Of a DNA stretch of 64,000 nt, positions 18,147-27,647 are shown piece by piece. This stretch comes from VXPW01 sp965115815 (GTDB taxonomy: Bacteria > Pseudomonadota > Alphaproteobacteria > TMED109), in the NCBI GenBank assembly GCA_965115815.1, contig OZ220465.1:1364001-1428000 (forward strand), written 5' to 3'. The first letter of the stretch is position 1; each line of letters begins with the position of its first letter. A program made the translations under genes and the position numbers. The notes beneath the pieces are model-generated. The model saw only the letters and a program-made list of their open reading frames with translations. It had not been told where the DNA came from and made no database searches.

Positions 18147-18752
18147 ATGCCGAGGAGCGTTGTCGTGGTGCGTGTTCTTGTTCCCCTGTTCGCTGTCCTG
18201 GTTGCCTGGCCTGCCGCCGCGCAGGAGTCGGGGGAGCCGCTGCTGGAGAAGATTCTCGGAAGCACCGATGCGCCGCACGAGGTCATCGAGTACGCCTCGC
18301 TGTCCTGCCCCCACTGCGCGGATTTCCATATCCGTGTCCTGCCGGAAATCAAGAGCCGCTTCATTGATACCGGCCAGGTCCGACTGATCTTCCGGGACTT
18401 TCCGTTGGACAAGCCGGCCCTGATGGGATCCGCACTGGCTCACTGCCAGACCGATGAGCATTTTTTCCCCGTGCTCGAGCAGCTGTTTGCCCACCAGGCC
18501 GACTGGGCGACGGCCGAATCTCCGAAAGAGGTCCTGAAGAACCTGTTCCGGCAATTCGGGATCAGTGCGGAGGATGTCGGGGCTTGCTTCGCCGATACCG
18601 ATGCGAATCGGGATCGCCTGAAGAGGATTCTTCGAACCCGCATGGACGGCGCCAACCGCATGCAGGTGGATTCCACTCCGACCTTCTTCGTCAACGGATC
18701 GAAAGTCACCGGCAGTCTGGATGTCGACACGCTTTCCGAGCTGATCCGGTGA
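18147..18752 (+). CDS. DsbA-family periplasmic thiol-disulfide oxidoreductase
   Basis: 201 aa from ATG at 18147, chosen because it gives a clean signal peptide (VRVLVPLFAVLVAWPAAAQ); the frame is open further upstream to 18024. Thioredoxin_4 fold: EVIEYASLSCPHCADFH with the CPHC active site, RLIFRDFPLD and the cis-Pro loop STPTFFVNG. It should form disulfides in periplasmic proteins. It lies about 210 bp after the amidohydrolase and is likely separately expressed. Confidence 0.88.
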   Translation: MPRSVVVVRVLVPLFAVLVAWPAAAQESGEPLLEKILGSTDAPHEVIEYASLSCPHCADFHIRVLPEIKSRFIDTGQVRLIFRDFPLDKPALMGSALAHCQTDEHFFPVLEQLFAHQADWATAESPKEVLKNLFRQFGISAEDVGACFADTDANRDRLKRILRTRMDGANRMQVDSTPTFFVNGSKVTGSLDVDTLSELIR

Positions 18753-18999
18753 GCATGCTCCAGATGCCGGCGCACCGAGCGGTTCCGGACCGTGACCGGA
18801 TTCTGGCGACGCGGCCCGGGCGCACTGGACCAATCGGCCGGTTGTCGATAGGTTCGGCCCTTCTTCGCAGGCGCGGCCCGGTTGTTGCCGGCCGGACGTC
18901 GTCAGGACCGACGGTTCCCGAATCACGGGAGCTCGTCGCGCAAAGGTCTGCGGACACATTGCCAAACCAGTTGTAGCGAACCAGAAAAAGGTCCCGATC

Positions 19000-19659
19000 A
19001 TGTTCCTTTCCTTCCGCATGATACCGTTGATTCTGCTGATCATGCTGCCCGCAAGCATGGCCGGGTCCGAGACCAGCGTGGACCCCATGGTGCTGTATTC
19101 GGACGATTTTGATGGGCGTGAGCACTATCTGCGCATTACCTCATCGTCCACCCGCGTGACGACTCCGGAAAGCGTATTCCGGGTCTCCACCCGGTTGATG
19201 CTGGAATACGATTGCCACGAATCGGCACCCTTGGGTTCCGGGAGACCGCTGCGGGTGACGGCCAGTCATATCCGCCTCCCGGTGGAGACGCGGGCCGCGA
19301 TCTCCGTCGAATCGTTTGGCCATTTCCTTGCCGACCTGTTCGGTCGGGAGCCGGGTCCGTTCGTCAGCGCGGTCGGGACAGTGCGACGGACCAATCTTGG
19401 CACCGGCGCATTCGTGGAATCCGGTGCCGCGGTGGTCCGGGACGGGTACGACTTTGCCAGGGACACGAAGTACAAGATGACGTTCGACGACCCGTCGCTG
19501 GCCGCTCCAGAGCAGCTGTTGAGCGCGTTCGCCGAAGGACATGCCGTCCGGATCGATGTCCGAACTCCGGAATTCGACCTGGAAGCGGTATTCTCTCTGC
19601 CGCCCGAGCAAGCGGCCCCGCTGGCCACGCTCGCGAACCGCTGTCCGCGAACCGACTAG
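19000..19659 (+). CDS. Hypothetical secreted protein
   Basis: 219 aa starting MFLSFRMIPLILLIMLPASM, a signal peptide cleaved near AGS. The mature part is beta-rich without a motif I recognise (DDFDGREHYLRIT, RVSTRLMLEYDCHES). Two cysteines. Coding is supported by codon position bias and a lone long frame. Function unknown; exported by inference. Confidence 0.65.
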   Translation: MFLSFRMIPLILLIMLPASMAGSETSVDPMVLYSDDFDGREHYLRITSSSTRVTTPESVFRVSTRLMLEYDCHESAPLGSGRPLRVTASHIRLPVETRAAISVESFGHFLADLFGREPGPFVSAVGTVRRTNLGTGAFVESGAAVVRDGYDFARDTKYKMTFDDPSLAAPEQLLSAFAEGHAVRIDVRTPEFDLEAVFSLPPEQAAPLATLANRCPRTD

Positions 19660-19820
19660 CCGATTCTGTCTTTGCCCGCAGGGTCGCTCGCGGGAAGGCG
19701 AAGGCCGGTCCGTCGTTTGTCTGCCTGCCCGCGCCCGGATCCCGGACGGAAGGCCTCGCGACACGGTCGTCCCCCGGCCGAGTCTGTTGCCTGAATCGCG
19801 CCCCGCGAGAGAACCCGGTC

Positions 19821-20606
19821 ATGGACGGCAAGCGGATCAGTGATGCCGGGTGCATCCTTCACGGATGCTGGTCCGGTAGGACCGTGATCGAGGCGTTGCC
19901 TGCGGCCTGTCGGCCCGCGACGCTGGAGGCCGGCTACGCGGTGCAGCGCGCCCTCGTGGAGCAATCGGGCGATGTCCCGGTGGGCTGGAAGATTGCAGCC
20001 ACCAGCCGCGCCGGGCAGCGCCATATCAACGTGAATGGGCCGATCGCCGGGCGCCTCCTCAAGAGCCGGGTCCACCGCAGCCCCGCCCGCGTCAGCCTTC
20101 TCGGCAACCGAATGGCCGTCGCCGAGGCCGAATTCGCGTTCGTCCTGGGCCGGCCTCTGCCGGCCCGGAGCGCTTCCTATTCCGAAGCCGAGGTTCTCGA
20201 GGCGGTGGCCGAAGTCCGTCCGGCGATCGAGATTCCCGACTCGCGCTACCGGGAGTTCACGCGGGCTGGGGGTCCGCAACTGGTCGCGGACAATGCCTGC
20301 GCAAACCAGTTCATCCTAGGACCTGCGGCGCCGTCCGGTCTCCGGTCGGTGCCTCTCTCCGCCCATCCCGTGCGCCTGCTGATCGATGGTTCCGTGGCAG
20401 CCCTCGGTACCGGTGGCGACGTACTCGGCGATCCCTGGACCGCGCTGGCTTGGATCGCAAACAATCATGCCGTGCAAGGAGCATCCCTAGCCGCCGGCGA
20501 CATCGTGACCACGGGCGTGTGCGGCCCGCCGGCCGCGATCCGGTCCGGAAACCGGGTGGTTGCCGATTTCGGACCGTTCGGATCTGCAGAAGTCCTGCTG
20601 CACTGA
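19821..20606 (+). CDS. 2-keto-4-pentenoate hydratase (FAH superfamily)
   Basis: 261 aa from ATG at 19821. Family features: QRALVEQSGDVPVGWKIAAT, AEAEFAFVLGRPLP (metal-binding Glu pair), VRPAIEIPDSRYREF, LVADNACANQFILG and LGDPWTALAWIANN, ending GDIVTTGVCGPPAA. It would hydrate 2-hydroxypenta-2,4-dienoate to 4-hydroxy-2-oxovalerate, or act on a related ketoacid. No meta-cleavage pathway genes are adjacent, so the substrate is uncertain. Confidence 0.85.
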   Translation: MDGKRISDAGCILHGCWSGRTVIEALPAACRPATLEAGYAVQRALVEQSGDVPVGWKIAATSRAGQRHINVNGPIAGRLLKSRVHRSPARVSLLGNRMAVAEAEFAFVLGRPLPARSASYSEAEVLEAVAEVRPAIEIPDSRYREFTRAGGPQLVADNACANQFILGPAAPSGLRSVPLSAHPVRLLIDGSVAALGTGGDVLGDPWTALAWIANNHAVQGASLAAGDIVTTGVCGPPAAIRSGNRVVADFGPFGSAEVLLH

Positions 20607-20699
20607 TTCCCGAGGCAGCGACGCCAGCGCGCGGGCCGCGCCCCTACCTCATGCCCGCCCGAAAAGGTACAACCATCTGAGTCCAGTGATGGGAGTGTG

Positions 20700-20940
20700 C
20701 CTCAAAAAAGGGCGAAGAATCCCACTGTGCGGCGGGAATCGGCCGATGGGGCCGGAACTCCGCGCGAGATTCGGGAATCTTCGGGAGCATGGACCTGCGA
20801 GAGATTCTCTGCCCTCAGCTGTAGTGGGGTCAGGTTGCGAGCGAGCAGACCGATCTCAACGAACCCGCACGGCCCGACCTTCCGCCGCTGCTGCGCGGTC
20901 TTCAATACGTGCATGTCGATCGGTCGGACCGGGTCCGGCG
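20700..20940 (+). pseudogene. ISNCY transposase remnant (N-terminal end)
   Basis: AAGAATCCCACTGTGCGGCG and the following bases resemble the end of the ISNCY elements at 9445-13074. The frame then reads WGQVASEQTDLNEPARPDLP and LLRGLQYVHVDRSDRVR, diverged from the intact copies' start (MELGQVAIEEIEID...). It holds a TAG and is cut near 20940 by IS4-like sequence. Confidence 0.6.
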
Positions 20941-21895
20941 GTCCGCTGGATGCGGGGCGTGCGGGACACCTCGGACTTGGTTCCGAACGGCATGCGCGTT
21001 GTCTCCGTGCTCGACCGGGAGGCGAACTTCTTCGCCCTGTTCGCCGAGCGGCAGCGGGGCGACATCGACCTTCGGGTCCGGGTCCGCCAGCACCGATCCC
21101 TGAGCAAGGAAGGGAAGAAACTCATCGAGCAACTGGCTGCGGATCCCTCTGCCGGTTCCCTGGAGATCGAGATCGCCCGCCGGCCGGCCCGCCATTTCCG
21201 CCCGTACCCGGAAGGCCAAGGCGTTGCGGGAAGCGCGGGTCGCCAAGGTGTCCCGGTGGTTCCAGCGCTCCGACCGGCCTTCCCGGGAACGGGACCGGCT
21301 CGGAAGATCCCGTGCCCATGACGGCGGTCCGTATGATCAAGGAAAAGAGCCGCCGGCAGGAGTGGGCTCCCTGCACGAGATCCTGCTCACCAGCCTGCCG
21401 GTATCGACCCTGGAGAAGGCTCGACAGGGGCTTGAACCGGGATCGCATTCGCTGGCGGATCGAGGACGGGCGCCGGGTCCTGAACAGCGGATGCAAGGCG
21501 GAATTCCTCAACCATCAGGAGAGCCACCGGATCGAACGGGCGGTCACGATCGAAGCCGTGATCGCCGGGCGACTTTTCGCCATAGTCCTGCTCGGATGGG
21601 CAAAGACCCGACCTGCCCGCCGAGGTCCGGTTCTGCCATACCGAAATCGTGACGCTCAAGGATTCTCGCCCTTGAGCGTACGCTTCCGTGCCGACCCGAC
21701 AACTTGGGACACGCCGTGCACACCATGGCGATCCTCGGGACCATCTCAACCGTCGCGACGACCTCGCGCCCGGGCCCACGTTGATCTGGCGAGGGTACAC
21801 CCAGTTGGCGACGATGGCTCGAACCTACGAACGCCTGTTGAAGCTGGATCCATCCAGCGGGCGGTACGAGCGCTTACGTTCAGACAAGAAATGTG
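20941..21895 (+). pseudogene. IS4 (Tn5-like) transposase remnant
   Basis: Broken frames include RVVSVLDREANFFALFAERQ (second catalytic Asp region), LLTSLPVSTLEKA and RWRIEDGRRVLNSGCKAEFL (the YREK-like Glu region), plus IERAVTIEAVIAG. Similar in order to the transposase at 37220-39010 but strongly diverged and frameshifted. Ends at a 55-bp direct repeat. Confidence 0.65.
21843..21895 (+). repeat. Direct repeat flanking a small gene, left copy
   Basis: AAGCTGGATCCATCCAGCGG, then CGCTTACGTTCAGACAAGAA. A diverged copy lies at 22440-22495 in the same orientation, with the 118-aa gene between them. This could be the common 3' tip of two IS remnants. Confidence 0.6.
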
Positions 21896-21923
21896 ATTCA
21901 TAGGCAGAGTGCGACCGTGCGCG

Positions 21924-22280
21924 TCAATGCACGCTCCCCAAGGATTTCTGACGTCTTCGGATCTCGGCGATCAGGCGCTTCCGTCGCTCCGATGGCCCGT
22001 GCTTCCGGTCGAGCGCGAGATTGCCCTGCAGGGCGCGTTCCAACGCGTCCCGGTACCTCGGATCGTCTTTCCATACCGGCTTCCGTCCGGTTACCAGACA
22101 CTGCGCCGTGGTCCGCAGAGCGAACGACAGAACCTGCCCGAGGTCAGGGCTCCGGCCCCCGTCCGCCTTCAGGACGGACCGCAGCCACTCTGCGGTCCGG
22201 GCCGTCGCGGCATCAATCTTGATCTCCGCCGTTACGGAATTCGACGGTTTCGTGTGCTTCGCCATGGCAGACGCCATCAT
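21924..22280 (-). CDS. Hypothetical protein (118 aa)
   Basis: ATG at 22280 (MMASAMAKHTKPSNSVTAEI). Mid-region TAEWLRSVLKADGG and VLSFALRTTAQCLVTGRKP; the C-terminus is basic (HGPSERRKRLIAEIRRRQKS). No family recognised. Size, a short helical body and a basic tail would suit a small DNA- or RNA-binding or antitoxin-like protein, but that is a guess. It lies alone between direct repeats. Confidence 0.5.
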   Translation of the reverse strand: MMASAMAKHTKPSNSVTAEIKIDAATARTAEWLRSVLKADGGRSPDLGQVLSFALRTTAQCLVTGRKPVWKDDPRYRDALERALQGNLALDRKHGPSERRKRLIAEIRRRQKSLGSVH

Positions 22281-22439
22281 ACCAGCGGTCGGCCTGGCCG
22301 TCAACCGTGCTCCCGGCGCGGGCGGCCTATCACCCACATCGATAGGCTTCACCGAAGCGTGTGGACTCTGTTGGCGTGCTCCATGTTGGCCATGGAACCC
22401 GTGCGCCGTATCCTGGAGCAGCCAGCGCACCCCGGGTTG

Positions 22440-22495
22440 AAGCCGGATCCCCCCGGCGGTGGATAGTACCAGCGCTTACGTTCAGACGAGAAAAG
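22440..22495 (+). repeat. Direct repeat flanking a small gene, right copy
   Basis: AAGCCGGATCCCCCCGGCGG, then AGCGCTTACGTTCAGACGAG; pairs with 21843-21895. Confidence 0.6.
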
Positions 22496-22499
22496 GGAG

Positions 22500-23500
22500 T
22501 GACAGGCAGCCCGCACCGCCTCCTTGGATGCAAAGGTCTCCTATTGCGATGCGGGACCGTGCATGTTCCGGTGGTCCATGCTCTGTACGATCTTCTTGCC
22601 GGGGAAAGGGTCATTCGCGAGTCCCCATGAACTGCGCGCGGTCCCGAGCCGTGCAGAGATTGGTGACGTTCCCCGGGCGCCGGTTTTCGTCGGGCGCGAA
22701 CGCCGCGAAAAGGTGGGTCGTGCCGTTGCGCTCCTGTTCGGAATCGACGATTTCCGGCGGTCCGGATCGCACGGGACGGGGGATGGGGGATGCGGGTTTC
22801 CTTCGTCTGCTGCCGACGGGTCTCATCCATGCAGACCGAAACCCCGCCTTCGGCACAATCCCGCTGATCCGTGTCCGGCACATTGTCCATCGCCACCGCG
22901 AACGACGCATTTCGGCGCGGCGGAAAGCACGCGCACGGCTTCAGCCACGGCTCGGTCTCCTTGTTTTCAGCGGTTTCCGTATCGTTTCCTTCGAAATGCT
23001 CTCGACGATCTCCATCCCCCCCCCGACGGCCGGCAAGCAGCTTTCGCGTCCAGCGGACACAGTCCTCGGGCGGCGAAGAGCAAGCCGGGGTGACCCGTTT
23101 CGCCGCCTGCTCCTGTTGCGGAGGAGGGCAGTCTCCAGACCCTCCGGAACGCAGCGTTTGCGCAGGCGCTCGACCATCGAAATGCCCGACGACCGCGCCG
23201 CACGGGATGTCGGCATCCCGGAGCTTGCCGCCGTCGTGTGCTCCTCATCCGCCATCAACAGAATTTGCGCCCGACGCTGACGCCAAGCGGCGCCGGTACC
23301 GTCGGCGATCGCCCGGAGCTCCCGGCGGCGCTCCTGCGCCGAGAGGGTCACTTGGTGGATCTTCCTGACTTGGGGGTTGGCCAAGGTCCGTCCCAATCCC
23401 TGTATCGAAGACCTGCAGGCAGGCTCGGCTCCTGGGGGCCGGATCCCTCCGATCCGCCCGAGGGCGCGGGTGCCCGTCCGTTCGGCAGCGGGCCGGTGGG
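22500..23500 (-). pseudogene. Decayed IS630-family element
   Basis: Read on the minus strand, the start is ANPQVRKIHQVTLSAQERR and AWRQRRAQILLMADEEH, then VERLRKRCVPEGLETAL and EIVESISKETIRK. Next comes a second-half segment with VCMDETRRQQTKETRIP and NDPFPGKKIV-like sequence in other frames. This order matches the intact IS630 copies at 29342-46025, but with several frameshifts and no clear ends. Confidence 0.75.
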
Positions 23501-23505
23501 AATGA

Positions 23506-23689
23506 GAGCCTGTGCGGAAACTATTGAGCGACCCCGATTCTGATATCTGCGATGTGGCTGGAGAGTACATCGGGATCAAACAAGCCCATTCCACATCTGT
23601 CAGATTGCTTTCGAAGCGGTCTCTCCGACGCCGATACTTTGCACGAGCGGCCAGAATTCGGGACCGCTCCATAGTTTCCGTACAGGCTC
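23506..23689. mobile_element. MITE-3 copy b (184 bp)
   Basis: GAGCCTGTGCGGAAACTATT to ATAGTTTCCGTACAGGCTC, flanked by TGA at 23503-23505 and 23690-23692 (TNA duplication). Confidence 0.85.
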
Positions 23690-23778
23690 TGAGTGGGAGA
23701 GTCCGCGCCGACGGGTGCCCCCGGGTGCCGACACGGACATCTTGCCGGGCTTCATATCGTCCATTCAACCTTTGCGGA

Positions 23779-25575
23779 CTACTGGGTCGGCTTGCGGTAG
23801 ATCTCGCCCCCGCCGCCACGAAATTCCCGGGCCTTGTCCTGCATGCCGCGTTCGGCGTATTCCCGAACTTCCTGCGTGATCTTCATCGAGCAGAACTTGG
23901 GTCCGCACATGGAGCAGAAATGCGCGACCTTGTGGGCCTCCTTGGGTAGAGTTTGGTCGTGATACCGCCGTGCGGTTTCGGGATCGAGCGACAGATGGAA
24001 CTGGTCTTCCCACCGGAAGTCGAACCGTGCTCGTGACAGCGCGTCGTCGCGCGCCCGGGCGGCGGGGTGTCCCTTCGCAAGGTCGGCCGAATGCGCCGCC
24101 AATCGATAGGCGATAACGCCTTCCTTGACGTCGTCGCGGTCGGGGAGCCCGAGGTGTTCCTTGGGCGTCACGTAGCAGAGCATTGCCGTGCCGAACCAGC
24201 CGATCATCGCGGCGCCGATGGCACTGGTAATGTGGTCGTACCCCGGCGCGATGTCGGTCGCCAAGGGTCCGAGGGTGTAGAAGGGGGCCTCGCCGCAGAT
24301 TTCGAGCTGCCGGTCCACGTTGACCTTGATCTTGTCCATCGGAACGTGGCCCGGCCCCTCGATCATCACCTGTACCTCCTGATCCCAGGCGATCCGGGTC
24401 AATTCGCCGAGGGTTTCCAGTTCGGCAAACTGGGCCGGGTCGTTGGCATCGGCGATCGAGCCGGGGCGAAGCCCGTCCCCCAGCGAGAAACTCACGTCGT
24501 ACGCCGCGAGAATCTCGCAGATTTCGCGGAAACGTTCGTACAGGAAACTCTCGCGGTGATGCGCCAAGCACCACTTGGCCATGATGGATCCTCCGCGGCT
24601 GACGATTCCGGTGACCCTGCTTGCGGTGAGTGGAATGTGCGCGAGACGTACTCCCGCATGCACCGTGAAGTAGTCGACCCCCTGCTCGCACTGCTCGATC
24701 AGGGTGTCGCGGTACAGCTCCCAGGTCAGATCCTCGGGAACCCCGCCGACCTTCTCGAGGGCCTGGTAGATCGGAACCGTGCCCACCGGTACCGGCGAAT
24801 TGCGAAGGATCCACTCGCGGATGTCGTGAATGTTGCGCCCGGTCGAAAGGTCCATCACGGTATCCGCGCCCCACCGGATGGCCCAGACCATCTTGTCGAC
24901 CTCGTCGGCCACGGACGACGTAACGGCGGAATTCCCGATGTTGGCATTGACCTTCACCAGGAAGTTCCGGCCGATGGCCATGGGCTCGAGTTCGGGATGA
25001 TTGATGTTGGCCGGAATGATCGCCCGGCCCCGCGCCACTTCGGTGCGGACGAACTCCGGCGTCATTCGGTCGGGAAGGGAGGCGCCGAACGATTCGCCGC
25101 CGCGTTCCCCGGCTCCGGAATTCGGATCCCGGCCCTGATTCTCGCGCTCGGCCACAAACTCCATCTCGGGGGTGATGATCCCCCGCCGTGCATAGGCAAG
25201 CTGCGTGACGGCAGCGCCCGTCGCCGATCGCGGGCGCTTCGGGACCGGAAACGGGCGAACGCCCGGGGCCGCCTGACGGCCGGTACCGTCGTCCCCGCCC
25301 GCCCGCCCTGCGGTGACCCGCGTATCGCCGCGCGCTTTGATCCAGGCTTCGCGCCAGCGAAACAATCCTTCCTCAATGTTCGTATCGACAGCCGGATCCG
25401 TGTACGGCCCCGACGTGTCGTACACGCGCAACGGCGGTTCATCGGCGGACGGATGGAGCACGATCTCTCGGTGCGGCACCCGCAGTCCGCGGTCCGGATC
25501 CCCGGTGTAGACCTTGTTCGAGGCAGGAAGGGGGCCGGAGGTCACCTGAATGGGAACCGGCGTGTCGACGTCCAT
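23779..25575 (-). CDS. thiC: Phosphomethylpyrimidine synthase ThiC
   Basis: 598 aa from ATG at 25575 (MDVDTPVPIQVTSGPLPAS); an upstream frame extension to 25602 is less likely. A radical-SAM enzyme converting aminoimidazole ribotide to HMP phosphate for thiamine. Visible: YDTSGPYTDP, the ARRGIITPEMEFVA segment, GRNFLVKVNANIGNSAVTS, WGADTVMDLSTG, EGPGHVPMDKI and the C-terminal cluster CSMCGPKFCSMK (CX2CX4C). Length is typical. It is preceded by a TPP riboswitch. No other thiamine genes adjoin; MITE-3b ends 89 bp beyond the stop. Confidence 0.97.
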   Translation of the reverse strand: MDVDTPVPIQVTSGPLPASNKVYTGDPDRGLRVPHREIVLHPSADEPPLRVYDTSGPYTDPAVDTNIEEGLFRWREAWIKARGDTRVTAGRAGGDDGTGRQAAPGVRPFPVPKRPRSATGAAVTQLAYARRGIITPEMEFVAERENQGRDPNSGAGERGGESFGASLPDRMTPEFVRTEVARGRAIIPANINHPELEPMAIGRNFLVKVNANIGNSAVTSSVADEVDKMVWAIRWGADTVMDLSTGRNIHDIREWILRNSPVPVGTVPIYQALEKVGGVPEDLTWELYRDTLIEQCEQGVDYFTVHAGVRLAHIPLTASRVTGIVSRGGSIMAKWCLAHHRESFLYERFREICEILAAYDVSFSLGDGLRPGSIADANDPAQFAELETLGELTRIAWDQEVQVMIEGPGHVPMDKIKVNVDRQLEICGEAPFYTLGPLATDIAPGYDHITSAIGAAMIGWFGTAMLCYVTPKEHLGLPDRDDVKEGVIAYRLAAHSADLAKGHPAARARDDALSRARFDFRWEDQFHLSLDPETARRYHDQTLPKEAHKVAHFCSMCGPKFCSMKITQEVREYAERGMQDKAREFRGGGGEIYRKPTQ

Positions 25576-25665
25576 AAGCTGTCTCCTCGGCCCGGAGGCC
25601 ACGAACCGAAAGCAAATCCTCGGGGCTCGAGACCGAGCAGACCGGGACCCCCCGGACAGGTCCCG

Positions 25666-25760
25666 ATCCCTCCTCCGGCCGCACCCGGTTCAGGTTCGAA
25701 GGGTTCCCGCCACGCGAACCTCAGCCCAGGAACCCGGTCCGGGCCCCCTTCGGACCACCG
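25666..25760 (-). promoter_or_regulatory. TPP riboswitch (thi box) upstream of thiC
   Basis: On the minus strand the leader reads GGGCCCGG, then GGGCTGAGGTT, then ACCCTTCGAACCTGAACCGG and the closing GGAGGAGGGA. This carries the conserved CTGAG and ACCCTT..AACCTGA..GG cores of the THI element. It lies about 90 bp before the thiC start and should lower expression when thiamine pyrophosphate is abundant, by termination or by masking the ribosome site. Confidence 0.9.
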
Positions 25761-25998
25761 CTTCCGGAAGTGTGCGCGGAACCGAGGGCAACGTCAAACA
25801 CCCGCCGGACGGATCCCGAAGCGGGGTCGTTGCGCCCGGCGGGTTCGGCCGTACACTCCCGCTTCCTTCGGTCTCCCGTGCCGGAAGGCGGCCGGCCGCC
25901 GGGCGCTCGCGCGGATGCGGCAGCACCCCGGGCCCTGCAGCCGGGTAGTCCTGATCCGGTGCGGTTCGGACGGATCCCTGTGACCACCACGGACCAGG

Positions 25999-26784
25999 TT
26001 GCGCACCGTGTTTCGATTCGCCTTGCCCGCGCTTGCGGCATGCCTGCTTCCCGCTCTGCCGGAATCCTGGGCAGCGTCCCCGCCTGCGCCTCCGATCCCG
26101 TCGGTCGCCTTGGCCGGCACCGCCCACGTGGGAGGCTTCCACGCGGGCAGCGCGGAGCTGCAGCTGGAGGTTCGCGACGGCCGGTATTCCGTGCGCTTCA
26201 ATGCCGAGTCCGAAGGGTGGATTCGGTTGTTCTTCCGCTGGGGCTTCGAACTGCAGGCGCGAGGCACGCTCGAAACGGTCGAAGTGTCCGAACTGCGGCC
26301 GATCGAGTATCTGTCGAAACGCTACCACCGGGACGGGCATGTGGAGCGCCACGTGCGCTTCCGCGCCGGGATTGCCGAAACCGTCCTGCCCCCGGGCGTC
26401 GATCCGTACCCGCACCCCGTGCCGTCGGAAGAACGGGTTCGGGTACTGGATCCAGCCAGCGCGCTCTTGGCGGCCGGCCTGACCTTGGCGCGGACCGGAC
26501 GCTGCGAACAGACGATTCGCGTGTTCGACGGAAAGACGCGCAGCGACATGGTCCTGACCGATTCGGACACCGGACGGGCCGGGGCGCCAGGCATCGGAAC
26601 CAAGCAGTGCACGTTCGACATGCGCCGCATCGCGGGATTCAGCGAGCGTCGACTGCACAAGCCGCCGGTTCGGGGGGAGATCTGGTTTCGCCCGTACCGG
26701 GAGGGACTCATGGTGCCGACCCGGCTGGAAACCCGTACTCGGGTCGGCATGGCGATCTTTCGCTTCGAGCTCCCGGCCGGCTAG
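25999..26784 (+). CDS. DUF3108 domain-containing periplasmic protein
   Basis: 261 aa with a TTG start at 25999; GTG at 26008 is an alternative. The signal peptide VFRFALPALAACLLPALPES is followed by AWA. The body shows the DUF3108 pattern: YSVRFNAESEGWIRLFFRWG, LRPIEYLSKRYH, a long middle with GRCEQTIRVFDGKTRSDM, a GFSERR segment and a C-terminal MVPTRLETRTRVGMAIFR. Beta-rich envelope protein of unknown function. Divergent from thiC. Confidence 0.8.
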   Translation: MRTVFRFALPALAACLLPALPESWAASPPAPPIPSVALAGTAHVGGFHAGSAELQLEVRDGRYSVRFNAESEGWIRLFFRWGFELQARGTLETVEVSELRPIEYLSKRYHRDGHVERHVRFRAGIAETVLPPGVDPYPHPVPSEERVRVLDPASALLAAGLTLARTGRCEQTIRVFDGKTRSDMVLTDSDTGRAGAPGIGTKQCTFDMRRIAGFSERRLHKPPVRGEIWFRPYREGLMVPTRLETRTRVGMAIFRFELPAG

Positions 26785-27647
26785 GCGTGGAGAGTCGTAG
26801 GGGCGAGCGGCAAGCGGCGGCGTCCTTCACCCATTGACGGACGAAATGTCCGGGTTTCTGCCGGTCTGACGACTTCCGAAGAGAAGCCGGATGCGCACCA
26901 TCGAGGTCACAAGTTCCGTGCCGAGTGGGGGCGGTCCTCTCTTCCAACATCGCTGAGACACGGACTACCCTTGGAACGAGAGGGCGGCCGCCGAGAGGGG
27001 TCGTTCTCCGTCGCCGACCCGGGCACCTTGGTACGACGTCGTGCCGCAGGCCGTGTCGGGAGGGTGCTTCCGCACGACCCTCCTCACCTGCACACAAGGG
27101 CATCCCGACACCGTCGGAAGAAGCCGAGGCCTGGACGGATTGCTGCGGAATCGCCTCGGCTGTCCGACGTTGTCCCGCTCCCTTGGACCCGGACTCTGCC
27201 GGCATTCGGGCAGGCTCCGGCTCGGATCCTGCGAGGTGCGGACTGGGTCCTTTCTTCCCCGGACCGTGCACCGGTGTTCTCCGATGGTTCCGGCTGGACC
27301 GGATCTTCGGTTCCAGGGGCGAGCAACGTCCGGCGACGCGCTTCGCCGCACCGGTTCGACCGGGCAAAAATAAGGTGACGAGGTGTGCCCACGGTCGTTG
27401 GCGGCACCGGTTCGGGTTCGGGGTCTTCGGATGAACCGGAACCTCGACCCGCCGCCGCTCCCGTCAGGCACACGGGGGCTGCGCTGGATGAGACCGGGGA
27501 ACGGCGGCGTCAAAACGGGGGTTTGTCGCGGAGCCGGAGCTGCGGTTCGCACGGTTTTCATGCTATTCGTTTGCGGTGGCGGATGGTCCGGCTGGTGAGC
27601 GGCGGACCCCGCCCCGTCGAATTTCCCGACCGACCGGACGAGGATCC
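26785..27647. other. Intergenic region with a REP-like repeat
   Basis: About 860 bp. An inverted copy of the REP-like sequence lies at 26932-27004. Long open frames exist on both strands but none resembles a family; composition explains them. GAGGATCC at 27639-27646 is a ribosome binding site for the next gene. Confidence 0.5.
26932..27004 (-). repeat. REP-like sequence, copy 2 (inverted)
   Basis: CCTCTCTTCCAACATCGCTG, then AGACACGGACTACCCTTGG and AACGAGAGGGCGG; the reverse complement aligns with 47851-47912 and more loosely with 14238-14292. Confidence 0.55.

Noticed and set aside
19212..19820. N-terminal extension of the 2-keto-4-pentenoate hydratase frame
   Set aside because: It overlaps the secreted-protein gene in another frame; family homology starts at the ATG at 19821.
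24067..25983. 638-aa plus-strand frame
   Set aside because: Antisense of thiC, which has unmistakable motifs and a riboswitch.
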